Source: Streptomyces sp. NBC_01288 (lineage in GTDB: Bacteria > Actinomycetota > Actinomycetes > Streptomycetales > Streptomycetaceae). From it: 64,000 nucleotides of DNA. Below the pieces are notes generated by a model. That model saw nothing but the letters and a program-made list of their open reading frames with translations. It did no database searches and was not told where the DNA came from. Shown here one piece after another: positions 1-9,300 of the stretch. The DNA lies in NCBI RefSeq assembly GCF_035982055.1, contig NZ_CP108427.1, positions 10,353,001 to 10,417,000 of the forward strand, read 5' to 3'. Every line of letters starts with the position of its first letter. Position 1 is the stretch's first letter. Position numbers and translations under genes: made by a program.

Positions 1-1
1 A

Positions 2-3000
2 ATCACTCGTGTTCTGGCAGATCATGGTGCTGGTCCTGGACAGCGTGTCGCACTGCTTCTGCCCCGCTCGGTGGGTCTCGTCTCGGCGATGGTCGCGGTC
101 TCCAAGACCGGTGCGGCCTTTCTGCCCATCGACACGGAATTTCCCGATGCGCATGTCGGGCGCATTCTGTCCGACGCCGATCCTGGACTGGTGATCACGG
201 ATGCGGCGCACGTCTCCGTCCTTCCTCCGGACACCCGACATGTCGTTGTCGACTCGCTCGGCACTGTGCGCGAGGTCAAGGGCGGTGCATGTGAAGCCGT
301 GGGTGCGGATGTGGCTGCGGGGGAAACGCCGGCCTATGTCATCTACACCTCCGGATCGACCGGTCAGCCCAAGGGAGTTGTGGTCCCGCAGCGGGGGATC
401 GTCAATCGGCTCCACTGGACGCAGGCGCAGTATCAGTTGGAGAGCAGTGACCGCGTTCTCCACAAGACGTCGATCAGTTTCGATGTCTCGCTGTGGGAGA
501 TCTGGTGGCCGTTGACGGTCGGGGCCGCCGTGGTGATCGCCGAGCCCGGTGGACAGCGTGATCCCGCGTACCTCAGTGAGCTGATCCGTCGTGCGGGGGT
601 GACCACCGCACACTTCGTACCGTCGCTCCTGTCGGAATTCCTCAATGAGCGGTCCGCGGCCTCGTGCCGGGGTCTCCTCCGGGTGTTGAGCAGCGGGGAG
701 CGGCTCAGCAGCGCGTTGGCCGAGCGGTTCCACCGGACGCTTCCGGCACGGCTGCACAATCTGTACGGTCCCACCGAGGCGTCGATCGATGTCACCGCCT
801 GGGAGAGCCGGCCGCAGGCGGGCGAAGGGACGGATGTCCCCATCGGACGGCCGGTGTTCAACACGCAGACGTATGTGCTGAACGAGAGCCGTATGCCGGT
901 GCCGCCCGGGTATCCGGGGGATCTGTATCTGGCGGGCGCCCAGTTGGCGTCGGGCTATCTGAATCGGCCGGATCTCACGGCGGAGCAGTTCGTCGCCAAT
1001 CCCTACGGCACATCGCCGGACGAGCGCATGTACCGCACGGGGGACATCGCCCGCTATCGGCCCGACGGAGTTCTCGAATACCTGGGCCGCGAGGACGGTC
1101 AGGTCAAGGTTCATGGATTCCGTATCGAACTGGGCGCGGTGGAGGCCGCGTTGGTCGCACACGACGACGTGCGGTCGGCCGTCGCATCCGTGCACACGGA
1201 CCGGGCGGGCCACGAGCGACTGATCGCCCACGTGGTGCGTTCGGGCCCGGAGAGTTCCTTCACGGACGCCGATCTACGGGAGTTCGTGGCGTCCCGTCTT
1301 CCTTCGTACATGGCGCCGACCGTACTGACCGTCGATCACATCCCGTTGAAGGTGAACGGGAAAGTGGACCACCATGCGCTCCCCGCTCCCGACTTCTCCT
1401 CACGGGGTCCGAAGAGCGCACCGCGTACGGCAGTTGAGCATGCGCTTCATGACTTGGTCGCGCGTGTGCTCGGTCTGGACGACATCGGTATCGACGACAA
1501 CTTCTTCGAGCGCGGTGGCGACAGCATCCTCGCCATCAGGCTGGTGACACGGGCGAGGGAGGAGGGGTGGGTCCTGTCCGTGCAGGACGTGTTCTCCAAG
1601 GGCACGGTCCGGACATTGGCCGCCGCCGCACGGTACGAAGGAGAGGGACACCAGGCTGACGAGGACCCCGCACTCGGGCGGGGAGAAGTCGCGGTCACGC
1701 CGATCGTCGCGATACTCGACCGGACCGCCGACAGATTCGACGCGTTCCATCAATTCGCCGTCGTCCGTACTCCGTTGGGCCTCGGCCAGGACACCGTGAA
1801 GAACGCGATCCAGGCCGTACTGGACCACCACGACATGCTCAGGCTCCGCGCATGGCGCGAGGACGGGCGGCTCAAGCAGGTCGTGACCGAACCGGGTTCG
1901 GTGCGCGTCGACGACTGCTTCACGCGGGTGTCCGTAGGGGAGTTGGACGACAAGGCGTGGGACGACGTCCTGATCGCGCAGCGGCATGAGCAGGCGGGCC
2001 GGCTCAGTCCTGAGGACGGGACGGTGTTCAGGGCCGTCTGGTTCGACGCCGGTCTCGAACGACGCGGCAGGCTTCTTCTCGTACTGCACCATCTGGTGGT
2101 GGACGCCGTGTCCTGGCGGGTGATCCTCGCCGATGTGGCACGAGCCTGCCGGGCCGTTGACGCCGAGTCGCCGGTCGAACTCGTCCGTGTCCGCGGTTCG
2201 TTCCGGCAATGGGCGGCCCGCGAGACCACCGAAGCCACCCTCGCCGCGGAACATTCGCTCGCCACATGGCAGCACCAACTCCGGCGCCCGAACGGCCTGT
2301 TCGGCGGTCACACAGGCAACGGCGGCACCCCGGACGACACGGCGGCGACACTGCGCAGCCTGACGGTCACCCTGCCGCCCGAGACAACCGGCCCTCTGCT
2401 CACCACCGTCCCGGCCGCCTTCCACGCGACCGCCGAAGACGTACTCCTGACCGCGCTGGCCCTGGCGGTCCGGCGCATGCGGGCCCTCCGCCGGAAGGAT
2501 GATGGCGGGGACGACTGTCTTCTCCCGACGCGCGACAGTCTCCTCCTCGCCCTCGAACGGCACGGACGCACCACCACGTCGGACGACGACGGGGCGCCGG
2601 ACATCTCGGGAACCGTCGGCTGGTTCACGCACGAGTTCCCCGTCAGCCTCGACCTGGGCTCGCTGGACTGGTCCGAGGTCGTGGACGGAGCAGCCGGGAT
2701 CAGCGCAGAGGTGAAGCGGACCAAGGAGCAACTGCGTGCCGTCAGCGGGATGAGCGCCGACTACGGACGGCTCCGCCACCTCAACTCCCTTACCGCCACC
2801 GCCCTCACGGACCTCCCGGAGCCACAGGTCCTCATCAACTACCTCGGCCGCACCCCCGCCGACCAGGACGCCGACTGGGCGTTGGTCCCCACGTCCCAAG
2901 GCCTCGTCCCCGGCTACGACCCGCGCATGCCCGTCAGGCACGGGCTGGAGATCAACGTCTGCGCCTACGACCTCCCCGAGGGCCCGCGACTGACCGCCAA

Positions 3001-4447
3001 CTGGCTATGGTCGCCGGGCCAGTTGGAGGAGAGCGAGGTCCGCTTGCTCGCCGAGCTCTGGGACACCGCCGTCCGCGGCATCGTCGGCCACCTGAGCCAT
3101 CCGCACACCGGAGGCAGGACACCGTCGGACCTCCCGCTCGTGGCCCTGAGCCAGACAAAGATCGAGGCGCTGGAAAGGGACCATCCCTCGCTCCAGGACG
3201 TCTTCCCGCCCTCCCCGGACCAGACGGCCGGATTCAAGGGAACCGAGCCGCTGCAACGGCCCGTTCAGTGGGTCATTCATCTTGCGGGACAGCTCGATCC
3301 GGACAGGCTGCGTACGGCCATCGCCTCGCTCGCCCGTCGGCACGGCGCGCTTCGGGGCGGTATGTGGGGCAAGGGAGAGAACGGCCTCGTCCACTTCGTC
3401 GTCGCCGACGCGACCCCGGCATGGCGCTTCACGGACCTCTCCGCCCTCGGGCCGATCGACCAGGACACGCGGTTGCTGAAGGTGCGTGAAGAGGACTGGC
3501 GGCAGCCGTTCGACCTGGCCCGTCCTCCGCTGTTCCGATTCACGCTCATCCGGCTCGGACCGGCCGAGCACCGCCTCGTCATGACGAACGACCACCGAGT
3601 GCTGGACGGTTGGTCGTTCCCCGTGCTGCTCGAAGAACTTCTTGAGTTGTACGAGGCCGACGGAAGCGATGAATCCCTCGCGCCCGTCCCCTCGTACCGA
3701 AGCTACTTCGAGTGGCTCACGGCACAGGACAGGGAAGCGGCCAGGCACGCCTGGACGACGGCACTTGCCGGTGCGCATCCGACTTTCCTCGCCAGGCCAC
3801 TCGTAGGTACTCGTGCGCCCCTTGAGGAATTCATGGTGGAACTTCCCCTGGAACTGACATCGGCACTGACCGACATCGCCGGCCGTCACCGAATGACATT
3901 GGGAACGGTCTTCCAAGGAGCGTGGGCCGCGGTGCTCGGTCGGCTGACGGGCGAGAGCGATCTCGTCATCCTCAGCTCCACCGGGGGACGTCCTCCCGAG
4001 ATCCCGGGCGTGGAACGTATGGTCGGCCCGCTGGCGAACTCCACCCTGTTGCGGATCCGGCTCGACGACGAAAAGCCCTTCATCGACGAGCTGGAACGTC
4101 TCCGGGACCAGCAGGCCCAGCTGCTGCCACACCGTCACCTGCCGCTGAGGGACGTCCTGGCGACCACCGGCATGGAGAAGTTGTCGGATGTCATGTTCTT
4201 GAACCAGAACTATCCCCTGGACCGCGAAAAGCTCAGTAACCGTCCGGGAGTTCGAGTGTCAGGAATCGATTTCAGGAGCATGGGGGAGGGTGTCGCCCTG
4301 AACCCCATGATCTACCCCGGATCGCCTTACACGATGGTGGTGCGCTTTCAGCCGAAACAGCTCCACGAGGCTGAAGTCCGGGAGATGTGCGGGCAGTTCA
4401 CCGATGTCCTGTGGACTGTCGCGGAAGTGCGAGATCCGCAAAGGTGA
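2..4447 (+). CDS. Nonribosomal peptide synthetase, 3' part: A(Ser)-T-E-C, no thioesterase (5' truncated)
   Basis: The reading frame is open from the left edge, so the N-terminus lies outside the window. Counting from nt 2, the visible order is an adenylation domain (missing its first residues), a carrier domain (GGDS, serine at nt 1523-1525), an epimerization domain (HHLVVDAVSWR near nt 2090, NYLGR near nt 2840) and a terminal condensation domain (NDHRVLDGWS near nt 3585, so the second His of HHxxxDG is kept). Reading the ten specificity positions by eye gives DVWHLSLIDK, the classic serine code, so the module should load L-Ser and epimerize it to D-Ser. The epimerization motif usually written EGHGRE reads ERHGRT here; its first Glu is kept. 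No thioesterase follows. The next gene is convergent and unrelated, so this is the edge of its cluster. The last condensation domain must pass the chain to an acceptor elsewhere or act in release. Confidence 0.93.
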   Translation: MTRVLADHGAGPGQRVALLLPRSVGLVSAMVAVSKTGAAFLPIDTEFPDAHVGRILSDADPGLVITDAAHVSVLPPDTRHVVVDSLGTVREVKGGACEAVGADVAAGETPAYVIYTSGSTGQPKGVVVPQRGIVNRLHWTQAQYQLESSDRVLHKTSISFDVSLWEIWWPLTVGAAVVIAEPGGQRDPAYLSELIRRAGVTTAHFVPSLLSEFLNERSAASCRGLLRVLSSGERLSSALAERFHRTLPARLHNLYGPTEASIDVTAWESRPQAGEGTDVPIGRPVFNTQTYVLNESRMPVPPGYPGDLYLAGAQLASGYLNRPDLTAEQFVANPYGTSPDERMYRTGDIARYRPDGVLEYLGREDGQVKVHGFRIELGAVEAALVAHDDVRSAVASVHTDRAGHERLIAHVVRSGPESSFTDADLREFVASRLPSYMAPTVLTVDHIPLKVNGKVDHHALPAPDFSSRGPKSAPRTAVEHALHDLVARVLGLDDIGIDDNFFERGGDSILAIRLVTRAREEGWVLSVQDVFSKGTVRTLAAAARYEGEGHQADEDPALGRGEVAVTPIVAILDRTADRFDAFHQFAVVRTPLGLGQDTVKNAIQAVLDHHDMLRLRAWREDGRLKQVVTEPGSVRVDDCFTRVSVGELDDKAWDDVLIAQRHEQAGRLSPEDGTVFRAVWFDAGLERRGRLLLVLHHLVVDAVSWRVILADVARACRAVDAESPVELVRVRGSFRQWAARETTEATLAAEHSLATWQHQLRRPNGLFGGHTGNGGTPDDTAATLRSLTVTLPPETTGPLLTTVPAAFHATAEDVLLTALALAVRRMRALRRKDDGGDDCLLPTRDSLLLALERHGRTTTSDDDGAPDISGTVGWFTHEFPVSLDLGSLDWSEVVDGAAGISAEVKRTKEQLRAVSGMSADYGRLRHLNSLTATALTDLPEPQVLINYLGRTPADQDADWALVPTSQGLVPGYDPRMPVRHGLEINVCAYDLPEGPRLTANWLWSPGQLEESEVRLLAELWDTAVRGIVGHLSHPHTGGRTPSDLPLVALSQTKIEALERDHPSLQDVFPPSPDQTAGFKGTEPLQRPVQWVIHLAGQLDPDRLRTAIASLARRHGALRGGMWGKGENGLVHFVVADATPAWRFTDLSALGPIDQDTRLLKVREEDWRQPFDLARPPLFRFTLIRLGPAEHRLVMTNDHRVLDGWSFPVLLEELLELYEADGSDESLAPVPSYRSYFEWLTAQDREAARHAWTTALAGAHPTFLARPLVGTRAPLEEFMVELPLELTSALTDIAGRHRMTLGTVFQGAWAAVLGRLTGESDLVILSSTGGRPPEIPGVERMVGPLANSTLLRIRLDDEKPFIDELERLRDQQAQLLPHRHLPLRDVLATTGMEKLSDVMFLNQNYPLDREKLSNRPGVRVSGIDFRSMGEGVALNPMIYPGSPYTMVVRFQPKQLHEAEVREMCGQFTDVLWTVAEVRDPQR

Positions 4448-4867
4448 TCAGGCGGTCACGGTCTTCAGGAGTGCGGCGAGGCCGTCGGCGTAGATGCCGT
4501 GGAACAACTCCTCGGCATCGGTGTCGGTGACGCCGACGGGGGTGAACGTGCCGGACCATTCGACGCGCGAGAGGTCGGGGCTGCCGGGGACGGCGTGCAC
4601 GCGCAGAGTGGAGAGATAGCCGGTCACGGGGAACGGCGCCTCTTCGATGGCGTAGGAGTAGCTGCGCGCGGCTTGGTCGAAGGCCTGGAGGCGTTCGACG
4701 ATGACACCGCCGTCCTGGTTGGTCAGGCGGCGTACCCGGCCCCCTTCGCCCAGTTCGCTCTCGGGGATGTAGGGGAGCCAGTCGGGCAGGGATCCGAAAC
4801 CGCCGATGAGCTGCCAGACGTGGTCGGGGTTCTGCGGGATGTCGAGGGACGCGGTGGTGGTGGCCAT
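4448..4867 (-). CDS. SRPBCC / polyketide cyclase-like small-molecule binding protein
   Basis: A 139-residue protein of the SRPBCC (START/Bet v 1) superfamily, resembling the polyketide_cyc2 type. It opens with the typical 'ASLDIPQNPDHVW..IGGF' strand-helix and ends in a long amphipathic helix. Such proteins form a single hydrophobic pocket and bind or transform small lipophilic molecules; the ligand cannot be read from sequence. It sits 32 nt downstream of the aldo/keto reductase on the same strand, so the two are probably one transcript. It converges with the NRPS end, its stop lying directly against the NRPS stop. It could be a tailoring enzyme for that NRPS, but the orientation and the oxidoreductase partner argue for a separate small operon. 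Confidence 0.72.
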   Translation of the reverse strand: MATTTASLDIPQNPDHVWQLIGGFGSLPDWLPYIPESELGEGGRVRRLTNQDGGVIVERLQAFDQAARSYSYAIEEAPFPVTGYLSTLRVHAVPGSPDLSRVEWSGTFTPVGVTDTDAEELFHGIYADGLAALLKTVTA

Positions 4868-4899
4868 GGTGAGTGCTTCCTGCGGTGTGCTGTGGGGTG

Positions 4900-5904
4900 T
4901 CAGGCGGTGGGGGCGTCGGTGGCGATGAGCTTCTCGTCGCGCAGGGCGGTCCAGAAGGCGGGCGGTACGTCCTCGGCGAGGGCGGCGACGTCCTCCGCGA
5001 TGCGGCTGGGGCGGGTGGCGCCGGGTACGACGGCGGCCGTGGCGGGGTGGGCCAGCGCGAACTGCAGCGCGGCGGCCTTGATGCTCACGCCGTGTTCGGC
5101 GGCGAGCGCCTTGAGCCGTTCGACCTTGGCGACGATCTCCGCCGGGGCTTCCTGGTACTCGAAGTGCCGGCCACCCGCGAGGACGCCGGAGCTGTACGGG
5201 CCGCCGACGACCATGTCGACGCCCTGCTCGGTGGCGGCGGGCAGGAGACGCTGGAGGGAACGGTCGTGGTCGAGGAGGGTGTAGCGGCCGGCCAGGAGGA
5301 ACGCGTCGGGCCGCGGCTCGTTCAGGTCGAGGGTCAGCTCGATCGGCTCCACGCGGTTGACGCCGAGGCCCCAGGCCTTGATGACGCCTTCGTCGCGGAG
5401 CCGCTGGAGGACGCGGAAAGCGCCGGTGCGCGCGGTCTCGTAGACGGCCGGCCAGTCGTCGCCGTGGAAGTCCTGGGCCACGTCGTGCACCCAGACGATG
5501 TCGAGGCGGTCCGTCCTCAGGCGCGTGAGGCTGTCCTCGATGGAGCGCAGGGTGGCGTCCGCCGTGTAGTCGTCGATCATCTTGTTCGGGCGGCCGTGTT
5601 CGAACAGACCGCCCTTCTCACCCAGGTCCCGGGCGGCGGGGTCCTCCAGTTCGTCGAGGATGACCCGGCCGACCTTGGTGCTGAGCACGAACTCGTCGCG
5701 CGGCCGTCCGGCCAGTGCCTCGCCCAGGCGGAGCTCGGACAGACCGGCGCCGTAGAACGGGGCGGTGTCGAAGTAACGGATGCCCTGGTCCCAGGCGGCC
5801 TCGACGGTGGCCGCGGCCTCCTCGTCCGGGATGCTGCGGAACATGTTGCCCAGGGGTGCGGTACCGAAGCCGAGGGTGCCCGGCAGAAGGGACTTGATGC
5901 CCAT
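4900..5904 (-). CDS. Aldo/keto reductase
   Basis: A 334-residue NAD(P)H-dependent aldo/keto reductase with a TIM-barrel fold. The four catalytic residues are visible in order: Asp and Tyr in YFDTAPFYG, Lys in STKVGR and His in WVHDV. The C-terminal 'VVPGATRPSRIAEDV' is the usual cofactor-phosphate loop. I start it at the ATG giving MGIKSLLPG because an AGAAGGA ribosome site lies 8 nt upstream; an in-frame ATG 21 nt earlier is possible. It most resembles AKRs acting on sugars or short aldehydes (D-threo-aldose / L-fucose dehydrogenase type), but the substrate is not predictable. It is divergent from the LysR gene across a short region holding a strong inverted repeat, so it is the likely target of that regulator. 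Confidence 0.85.
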   Translation of the reverse strand: MGIKSLLPGTLGFGTAPLGNMFRSIPDEEAAATVEAAWDQGIRYFDTAPFYGAGLSELRLGEALAGRPRDEFVLSTKVGRVILDELEDPAARDLGEKGGLFEHGRPNKMIDDYTADATLRSIEDSLTRLRTDRLDIVWVHDVAQDFHGDDWPAVYETARTGAFRVLQRLRDEGVIKAWGLGVNRVEPIELTLDLNEPRPDAFLLAGRYTLLDHDRSLQRLLPAATEQGVDMVVGGPYSSGVLAGGRHFEYQEAPAEIVAKVERLKALAAEHGVSIKAAALQFALAHPATAAVVPGATRPSRIAEDVAALAEDVPPAFWTALRDEKLIATDAPTA

Positions 5905-6011
5905 GATGAGGATCCTTCTCTCCATGACGTGTCATGACGTGTCGCGTAGTTCGGGAGGGTTTTTCCGATCCGCGGCTCTTGCTCTGTCGAGGTTAGGATC
6001 GAGGGGTGAGA

Positions 6012-6034
6012 CTGTCCAAGACTTGCTTGGACAG
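6012..6034. promoter_or_regulatory. Inverted repeat, probable LysR operator
   Basis: Perfect 9-bp arms CTGTCCAAG and CTTGGACAG separated by 5 bp. It lies between the divergent aldo/keto reductase and LysR genes, 24 nt before the LysR GTG start. Position and symmetry fit autoregulation by the LysR protein and control of the reductase; this is inferred, not shown. Confidence 0.7.
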
Positions 6035-6057
6035 ACTTGAGTCCTGAGAGGTCTTAC

Positions 6058-6972
6058 GTGCTTGACCTGCGCCAACTCCGCTACTTCGTGGCCGTCGCCG
6101 AAGAGGAACACGTCGGCAGGGCCGCCGAACGCCTGCACATCTCGCAGTCGCCGCTGAGCCGGCAGATCGTCCAGCTGGAGAAGGGCCTGGGACTGACGCT
6201 GTTCGAGCGCAGCCAGCAGCGCATCCGGCTCACCTCCGACGGCCGTGTCTTCCTCACCGAGGCCGCGGCCCTGCTGCGGCACGCCGACCGACTGGAGAAC
6301 CTGGGCCGACGTCTCGGCCGGGGCGAGGAGGGAGGCCTGTGCGTGGGATACGTGGGCGACGCCATGCACACCGGCCTCCTGCCCGGTGCCCTGCGAGCCC
6401 TGCACGACGAGCGTCCCGGAATCCATGTCGCGCTCTACGACCTGACCTCGTCGCAACAGTTCGAGGGACTGCGCCAACGCAGCCTGGACATCGCCCTGGT
6501 CCCGGAGGCACCGCCCGAGACGGACCCGGATCTGCGCAGTGCCCTCCTCCTGGAGGACGCGCTGCTCCTGGCCATGCCGAGCGGACACCCCCTCGCCGAC
6601 GCGACGGAGATCCGGCCGGAGGACCTGGACGGCCAGCCGTGGATCGCCGTCGAGAACAGTCAGGACCCGGCCTGGCGGGATGATTTCGTCGCATCCTGTG
6701 CCGCCGCCGGGTTCACCCCCGACATCCGGTTCGAGGCCCCGGAATCCCGCACCGGACTCGGGCTCGTCGCGTCCGGGCTGGGCACCGCGTTCGTGCAGAA
6801 GAGCACGCTGCACGGCGACACGCCGGGCGTCACGGTCCGCGAACTCCCTTGGTTCCAGAGGTCCGTACGCCTGTGGGCCGCCTGGCACCGGATCGATCTC
6901 CGCCCGGTCGTGACCTCGTTCCGCACCACCGTCCTGAACATCGGAGACACGGAACAGGAGCTCACCGGCTGA
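6058..6972 (+). CDS. LysR-family transcriptional regulator
   Basis: A 304-residue LysR-type regulator. The N-terminal winged helix-turn-helix is clear in residues 1-60 (LRQLRYFVAVAEEEHVGRAA, then HISQSPLSRQI), followed by a linker helix and a periplasmic-binding-like effector domain. The GTG start is chosen for the GAGAGG ribosome site six nucleotides upstream; an earlier TTG is possible but has no site. It is divergent from an aldo/keto reductase and SRPBCC gene, the classic LysR layout, with a 9-bp-arm inverted repeat between them. Members sense small metabolites; the inducer is unknown. It converges with the maleate isomerase gene and is probably not part of the nicotinate operon. Confidence 0.9.
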   Translation: MLDLRQLRYFVAVAEEEHVGRAAERLHISQSPLSRQIVQLEKGLGLTLFERSQQRIRLTSDGRVFLTEAAALLRHADRLENLGRRLGRGEEGGLCVGYVGDAMHTGLLPGALRALHDERPGIHVALYDLTSSQQFEGLRQRSLDIALVPEAPPETDPDLRSALLLEDALLLAMPSGHPLADATEIRPEDLDGQPWIAVENSQDPAWRDDFVASCAAAGFTPDIRFEAPESRTGLGLVASGLGTAFVQKSTLHGDTPGVTVRELPWFQRSVRLWAAWHRIDLRPVVTSFRTTVLNIGDTEQELTG

Positions 6973-7010
6973 ACCCGCGAAACGCCCGGCACACTGTCCC
7001 TGCCCGGTTT

Positions 7011-7781
7011 CTAGACGCCCGCCGGACCGGGGACCTCACCGCTGAGCAGGCTGCCCGCACCGGGAACGACCGTGGGCAGGCCCAGCTCGACGAGGACGCG
7101 GTACGCCGTGGCGGTCGCCGCCGAGAGCACCGGCAACCCAGCCGCCTCCTCCACCGGCTGGATCGACGGCAGCGAGGGCATCTGGACACAGGCGGACAGG
7201 ACGAGCGCGTCGGCCCGTGACAGGTCCAGGCGCCGCCAGTGCTCGCGCAGGTCGGCGGGGTCGAGCCGGGCGACGGCCAGGTTGTCCGCCACCTCCAGAC
7301 TCAGCGCGTCCACCACCTCGACACCGGCGTCCTCGATGTAGTCCGCCACCAGTTGCGTGAGCGGCTTCATGTACGGCGTGACGATCGCGACCCGCCGGGC
7401 GCCCAGGGCCTTGATGCCGTCGAGGAGGGCGCCGGCGCTCGACGCCACGGGGGCCTTGGAGCCCTCGGCGCGCAGCACGGCGGTGATCTCGTCCTCGGCG
7501 GTGCAGTGGAACCCCGGCCCCTGCGCCATGATCGCCACGAGGCAGGCCGTGACGATCACGTCGGGCCTGGCGTCGGCGAGTTCCAGCGCCGCGCGTCCGG
7601 TCTGCGCGTTCATGGCACGCAGCTGCTCCGGCGTCACGTGCCGCATGCGCATACGGCTGCTGTGGAAGACGAACCGGTCCTCCGGGACCAGGGACTCGCG
7701 CTGCCGCATCATGCGCGGCAGCTCCGTCTCCATGGTCAGGTTCGAGCTGGGCACGATCATGCCGATGTGGTGATCGGTCAC
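7011..7781 (-). CDS. nicE: Maleate cis-trans isomerase (NicE-like), last step of nicotinate degradation
   Basis: A 256-residue member of the Asp/Glu racemase / arylmalonate decarboxylase / maleate isomerase family. The family's two cysteines are visible in 'TACLVAIM' and 'LSACVQMPSLPS', and the N-terminal 'PSSNLTMETELP' is typical of maleate isomerases. The enzyme converts maleate to fumarate, which enters the TCA cycle. The GTG start is supported by GGAGG 5 nt upstream. It is the most distal gene of the minus-strand nicotinate operon, beyond the MarR regulator. An arylmalonate decarboxylase or other racemase would be the alternative from sequence alone; the neighbours make maleate isomerase much more likely. 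Confidence 0.85.
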   Translation of the reverse strand: MTDHHIGMIVPSSNLTMETELPRMMRQRESLVPEDRFVFHSSRMRMRHVTPEQLRAMNAQTGRAALELADARPDVIVTACLVAIMAQGPGFHCTAEDEITAVLRAEGSKAPVASSAGALLDGIKALGARRVAIVTPYMKPLTQLVADYIEDAGVEVVDALSLEVADNLAVARLDPADLREHWRRLDLSRADALVLSACVQMPSLPSIQPVEEAAGLPVLSAATATAYRVLVELGLPTVVPGAGSLLSGEVPGPAGV

Positions 7782-7859
7782 GGGATCCTCCGGGTGTCCT
7801 GCCTACGAGGCTACGTACGGTTGTCGGCGACCGGGGATCCGCCGACCGCCGCCTCGCGG

Positions 7860-8351
7860 TCAGGAGTCCTCGGCCAGTCCCTCCCAGTGATCGGCGAGGG
7901 ACGTGAAGAGATGCATGATGTCCTCGCGCCGCTCCGGTCCGAACGGCGCGAGAAGGCGCTCGTCCAGGCTGCGGGCGCGGAGGTTCGCGTCGTGGAGGGT
8001 CCGCTCGCCCTCCTCCGTCAGATGGAGCAGCTTGCGCCGACCGTCGTCCGCGGCCGTCCTGCGCACGATCAGTCCCCGGTTCTCCAGGCGCCGGGCCACG
8101 TCCGCCATCGTCGACGTGTCCAGGGAGACCGCGGCCGCCATGGACCGCTGGTCGCTCCCGGGCGCCGCCTCCACAGCCTGGAGCACCGCGAACTGCGGCC
8201 CGGTGAGTGTCGGGTCGACGGCACGGATCCAGGCCGCGAGATACGCCTGGTAGAGGCGGCGGACCTGGTAGCCGGGCGCGGCGGTGAGCGCCGGGGGAGG
8301 CCCGGCGGATGTGGACGTCGGGGTTGCGGTTTCGTCACCCATGAAGCCCAC
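7860..8351 (-). CDS. MarR-family regulator of the nicotinate operon
   Basis: A 163-residue MarR-type winged-helix regulator: 'TGPQFAVLQAVEAAP' is the first DNA-binding helix region, 'DTSTMADVARRLENRG' the recognition helix, and 'RTAADDGRRKLLHLTEEG' the wing. It is embedded between the amidase/deformylase genes and the maleate isomerase of a nicotinate-degradation operon. Pseudomonas putida also uses a MarR protein (NicR, responding to 6-hydroxynicotinate), so an equivalent role is likely. The GTG at 8351 and the ATG at 8342 are both usable starts and neither has a strong ribosome site. Its operator could be the inverted repeats upstream of the nicX-like gene. Confidence 0.85.
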   Translation of the reverse strand: MGFMGDETATPTSTSAGPPPALTAAPGYQVRRLYQAYLAAWIRAVDPTLTGPQFAVLQAVEAAPGSDQRSMAAAVSLDTSTMADVARRLENRGLIVRRTAADDGRRKLLHLTEEGERTLHDANLRARSLDERLLAPFGPERREDIMHLFTSLADHWEGLAEDS

Positions 8352-8416
8352 TTAAGCACGGCACTTGATCGAGTCGTCAGCCGGACCGGTGATCTCCGGG
8401 AACCCACGCGTCGGCC

Positions 8417-9265
8417 TCACGTCAGCATGGGGAGCAGTGCCTGGCGCAGGGCCGCGAGCGCGGCGGGCGGGTTGTCCCAGAACAGCATGTGACCGGCGTC
8501 CGGGATCTCGGTCAACGCGGCCGACGGCAGCAGCCGGGCCGCCTCCGCGGCGCCCTCCGCGGTGACGACCGGACTGTCCGCGCCGTAGAGGAGTGCCGTG
8601 GGCCCGGGAACGGAGGGCCACCAGTCGAAGAAGTCCTCGCTCTCGAAGCCGCGGTGCGTGGCGGTGACGGCCTCTGTGTCGCAACTCGCCAGCCAGCGCG
8701 CCCGCAGCTCCTGCTCACGGCGCGGCCAGCGCGGCCAGGACCGGGCCACCTCGTCCGCGTCGGTACCGCGCCGCGCCTGCGCCAGCTGGTCCAGGAAGAC
8801 GTCGAGGGGCGTGGGATACGGCCCGCGTCCGGGGCCGCTCATCGGGGGATCGCCCAGCACGGTGCCGCGCAGCGCCACCTTGGACCGGACGGCGGTCACG
8901 GCCGCGATCCGGGCACCCATGGAGTGCCCGAAGAGGACCGGACGGTGCAGCCCGAGTCCCGCGACGACCGCCTCGGTGTCCTCGGCGTACTCCTCCAACC
9001 CGTACGGACCGCCGCCGTCGGACAGCCCGCGCCCACGGACGTCGACCACCAACGGCCTTACAAGGGGCGTCAGTTCACGGGCCACGAAGTCCATCGCGAC
9101 GGCCGGGCTGGTGATGCCGGGCAGTACGACCAGCGGGACGCCGTCACCGCCGTAGTCCAGGACGTGCAGGCGCGCGCCGCCTGAGCGGACCCAGCGGCTG
9201 GTGGCGGGGATGTCCGCGAGGTCGGCGAGCGCGGACTGGGCCAGTAGGCGGGTGGGTGGTGGCAT
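8417..9265 (-). CDS. nicD: Alpha/beta hydrolase, probable N-formylmaleamate deformylase
   Basis: A 282-residue alpha/beta hydrolase. The nucleophile elbow GHSMGA lies about residues 118-123, the oxyanion strand is 'VVLPGITSP', and the catalytic His is in 'PDAGHMLFWDNPP' near the C-terminus. The start follows GGAGAAA. In nicotinate degradation NicD removes the formyl group from N-formylmaleamate, the product of the NicX ring-opening dioxygenase, giving maleamate and formate. Both the enzyme that makes its substrate and the amidase that uses its product are in the same operon, which is the main reason for the assignment. From sequence alone it could be any small-ester or amide hydrolase. Confidence 0.8.
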   Translation of the reverse strand: MPPPTRLLAQSALADLADIPATSRWVRSGGARLHVLDYGGDGVPLVVLPGITSPAVAMDFVARELTPLVRPLVVDVRGRGLSDGGGPYGLEEYAEDTEAVVAGLGLHRPVLFGHSMGARIAAVTAVRSKVALRGTVLGDPPMSGPGRGPYPTPLDVFLDQLAQARRGTDADEVARSWPRWPRREQELRARWLASCDTEAVTATHRGFESEDFFDWWPSVPGPTALLYGADSPVVTAEGAAEAARLLPSAALTEIPDAGHMLFWDNPPAALAALRQALLPMLT

Positions 9266-9300
9266 GGGGTTTCTCCAATTACGCAGAGCGGCAGACGGGG

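Noticed and set aside
1400..2941. A 513-codon minus-strand frame over the first NRPS
   Set aside because: It lies fully antisense to the T and E domains, and its protein is low-complexity with no recognisable fold.
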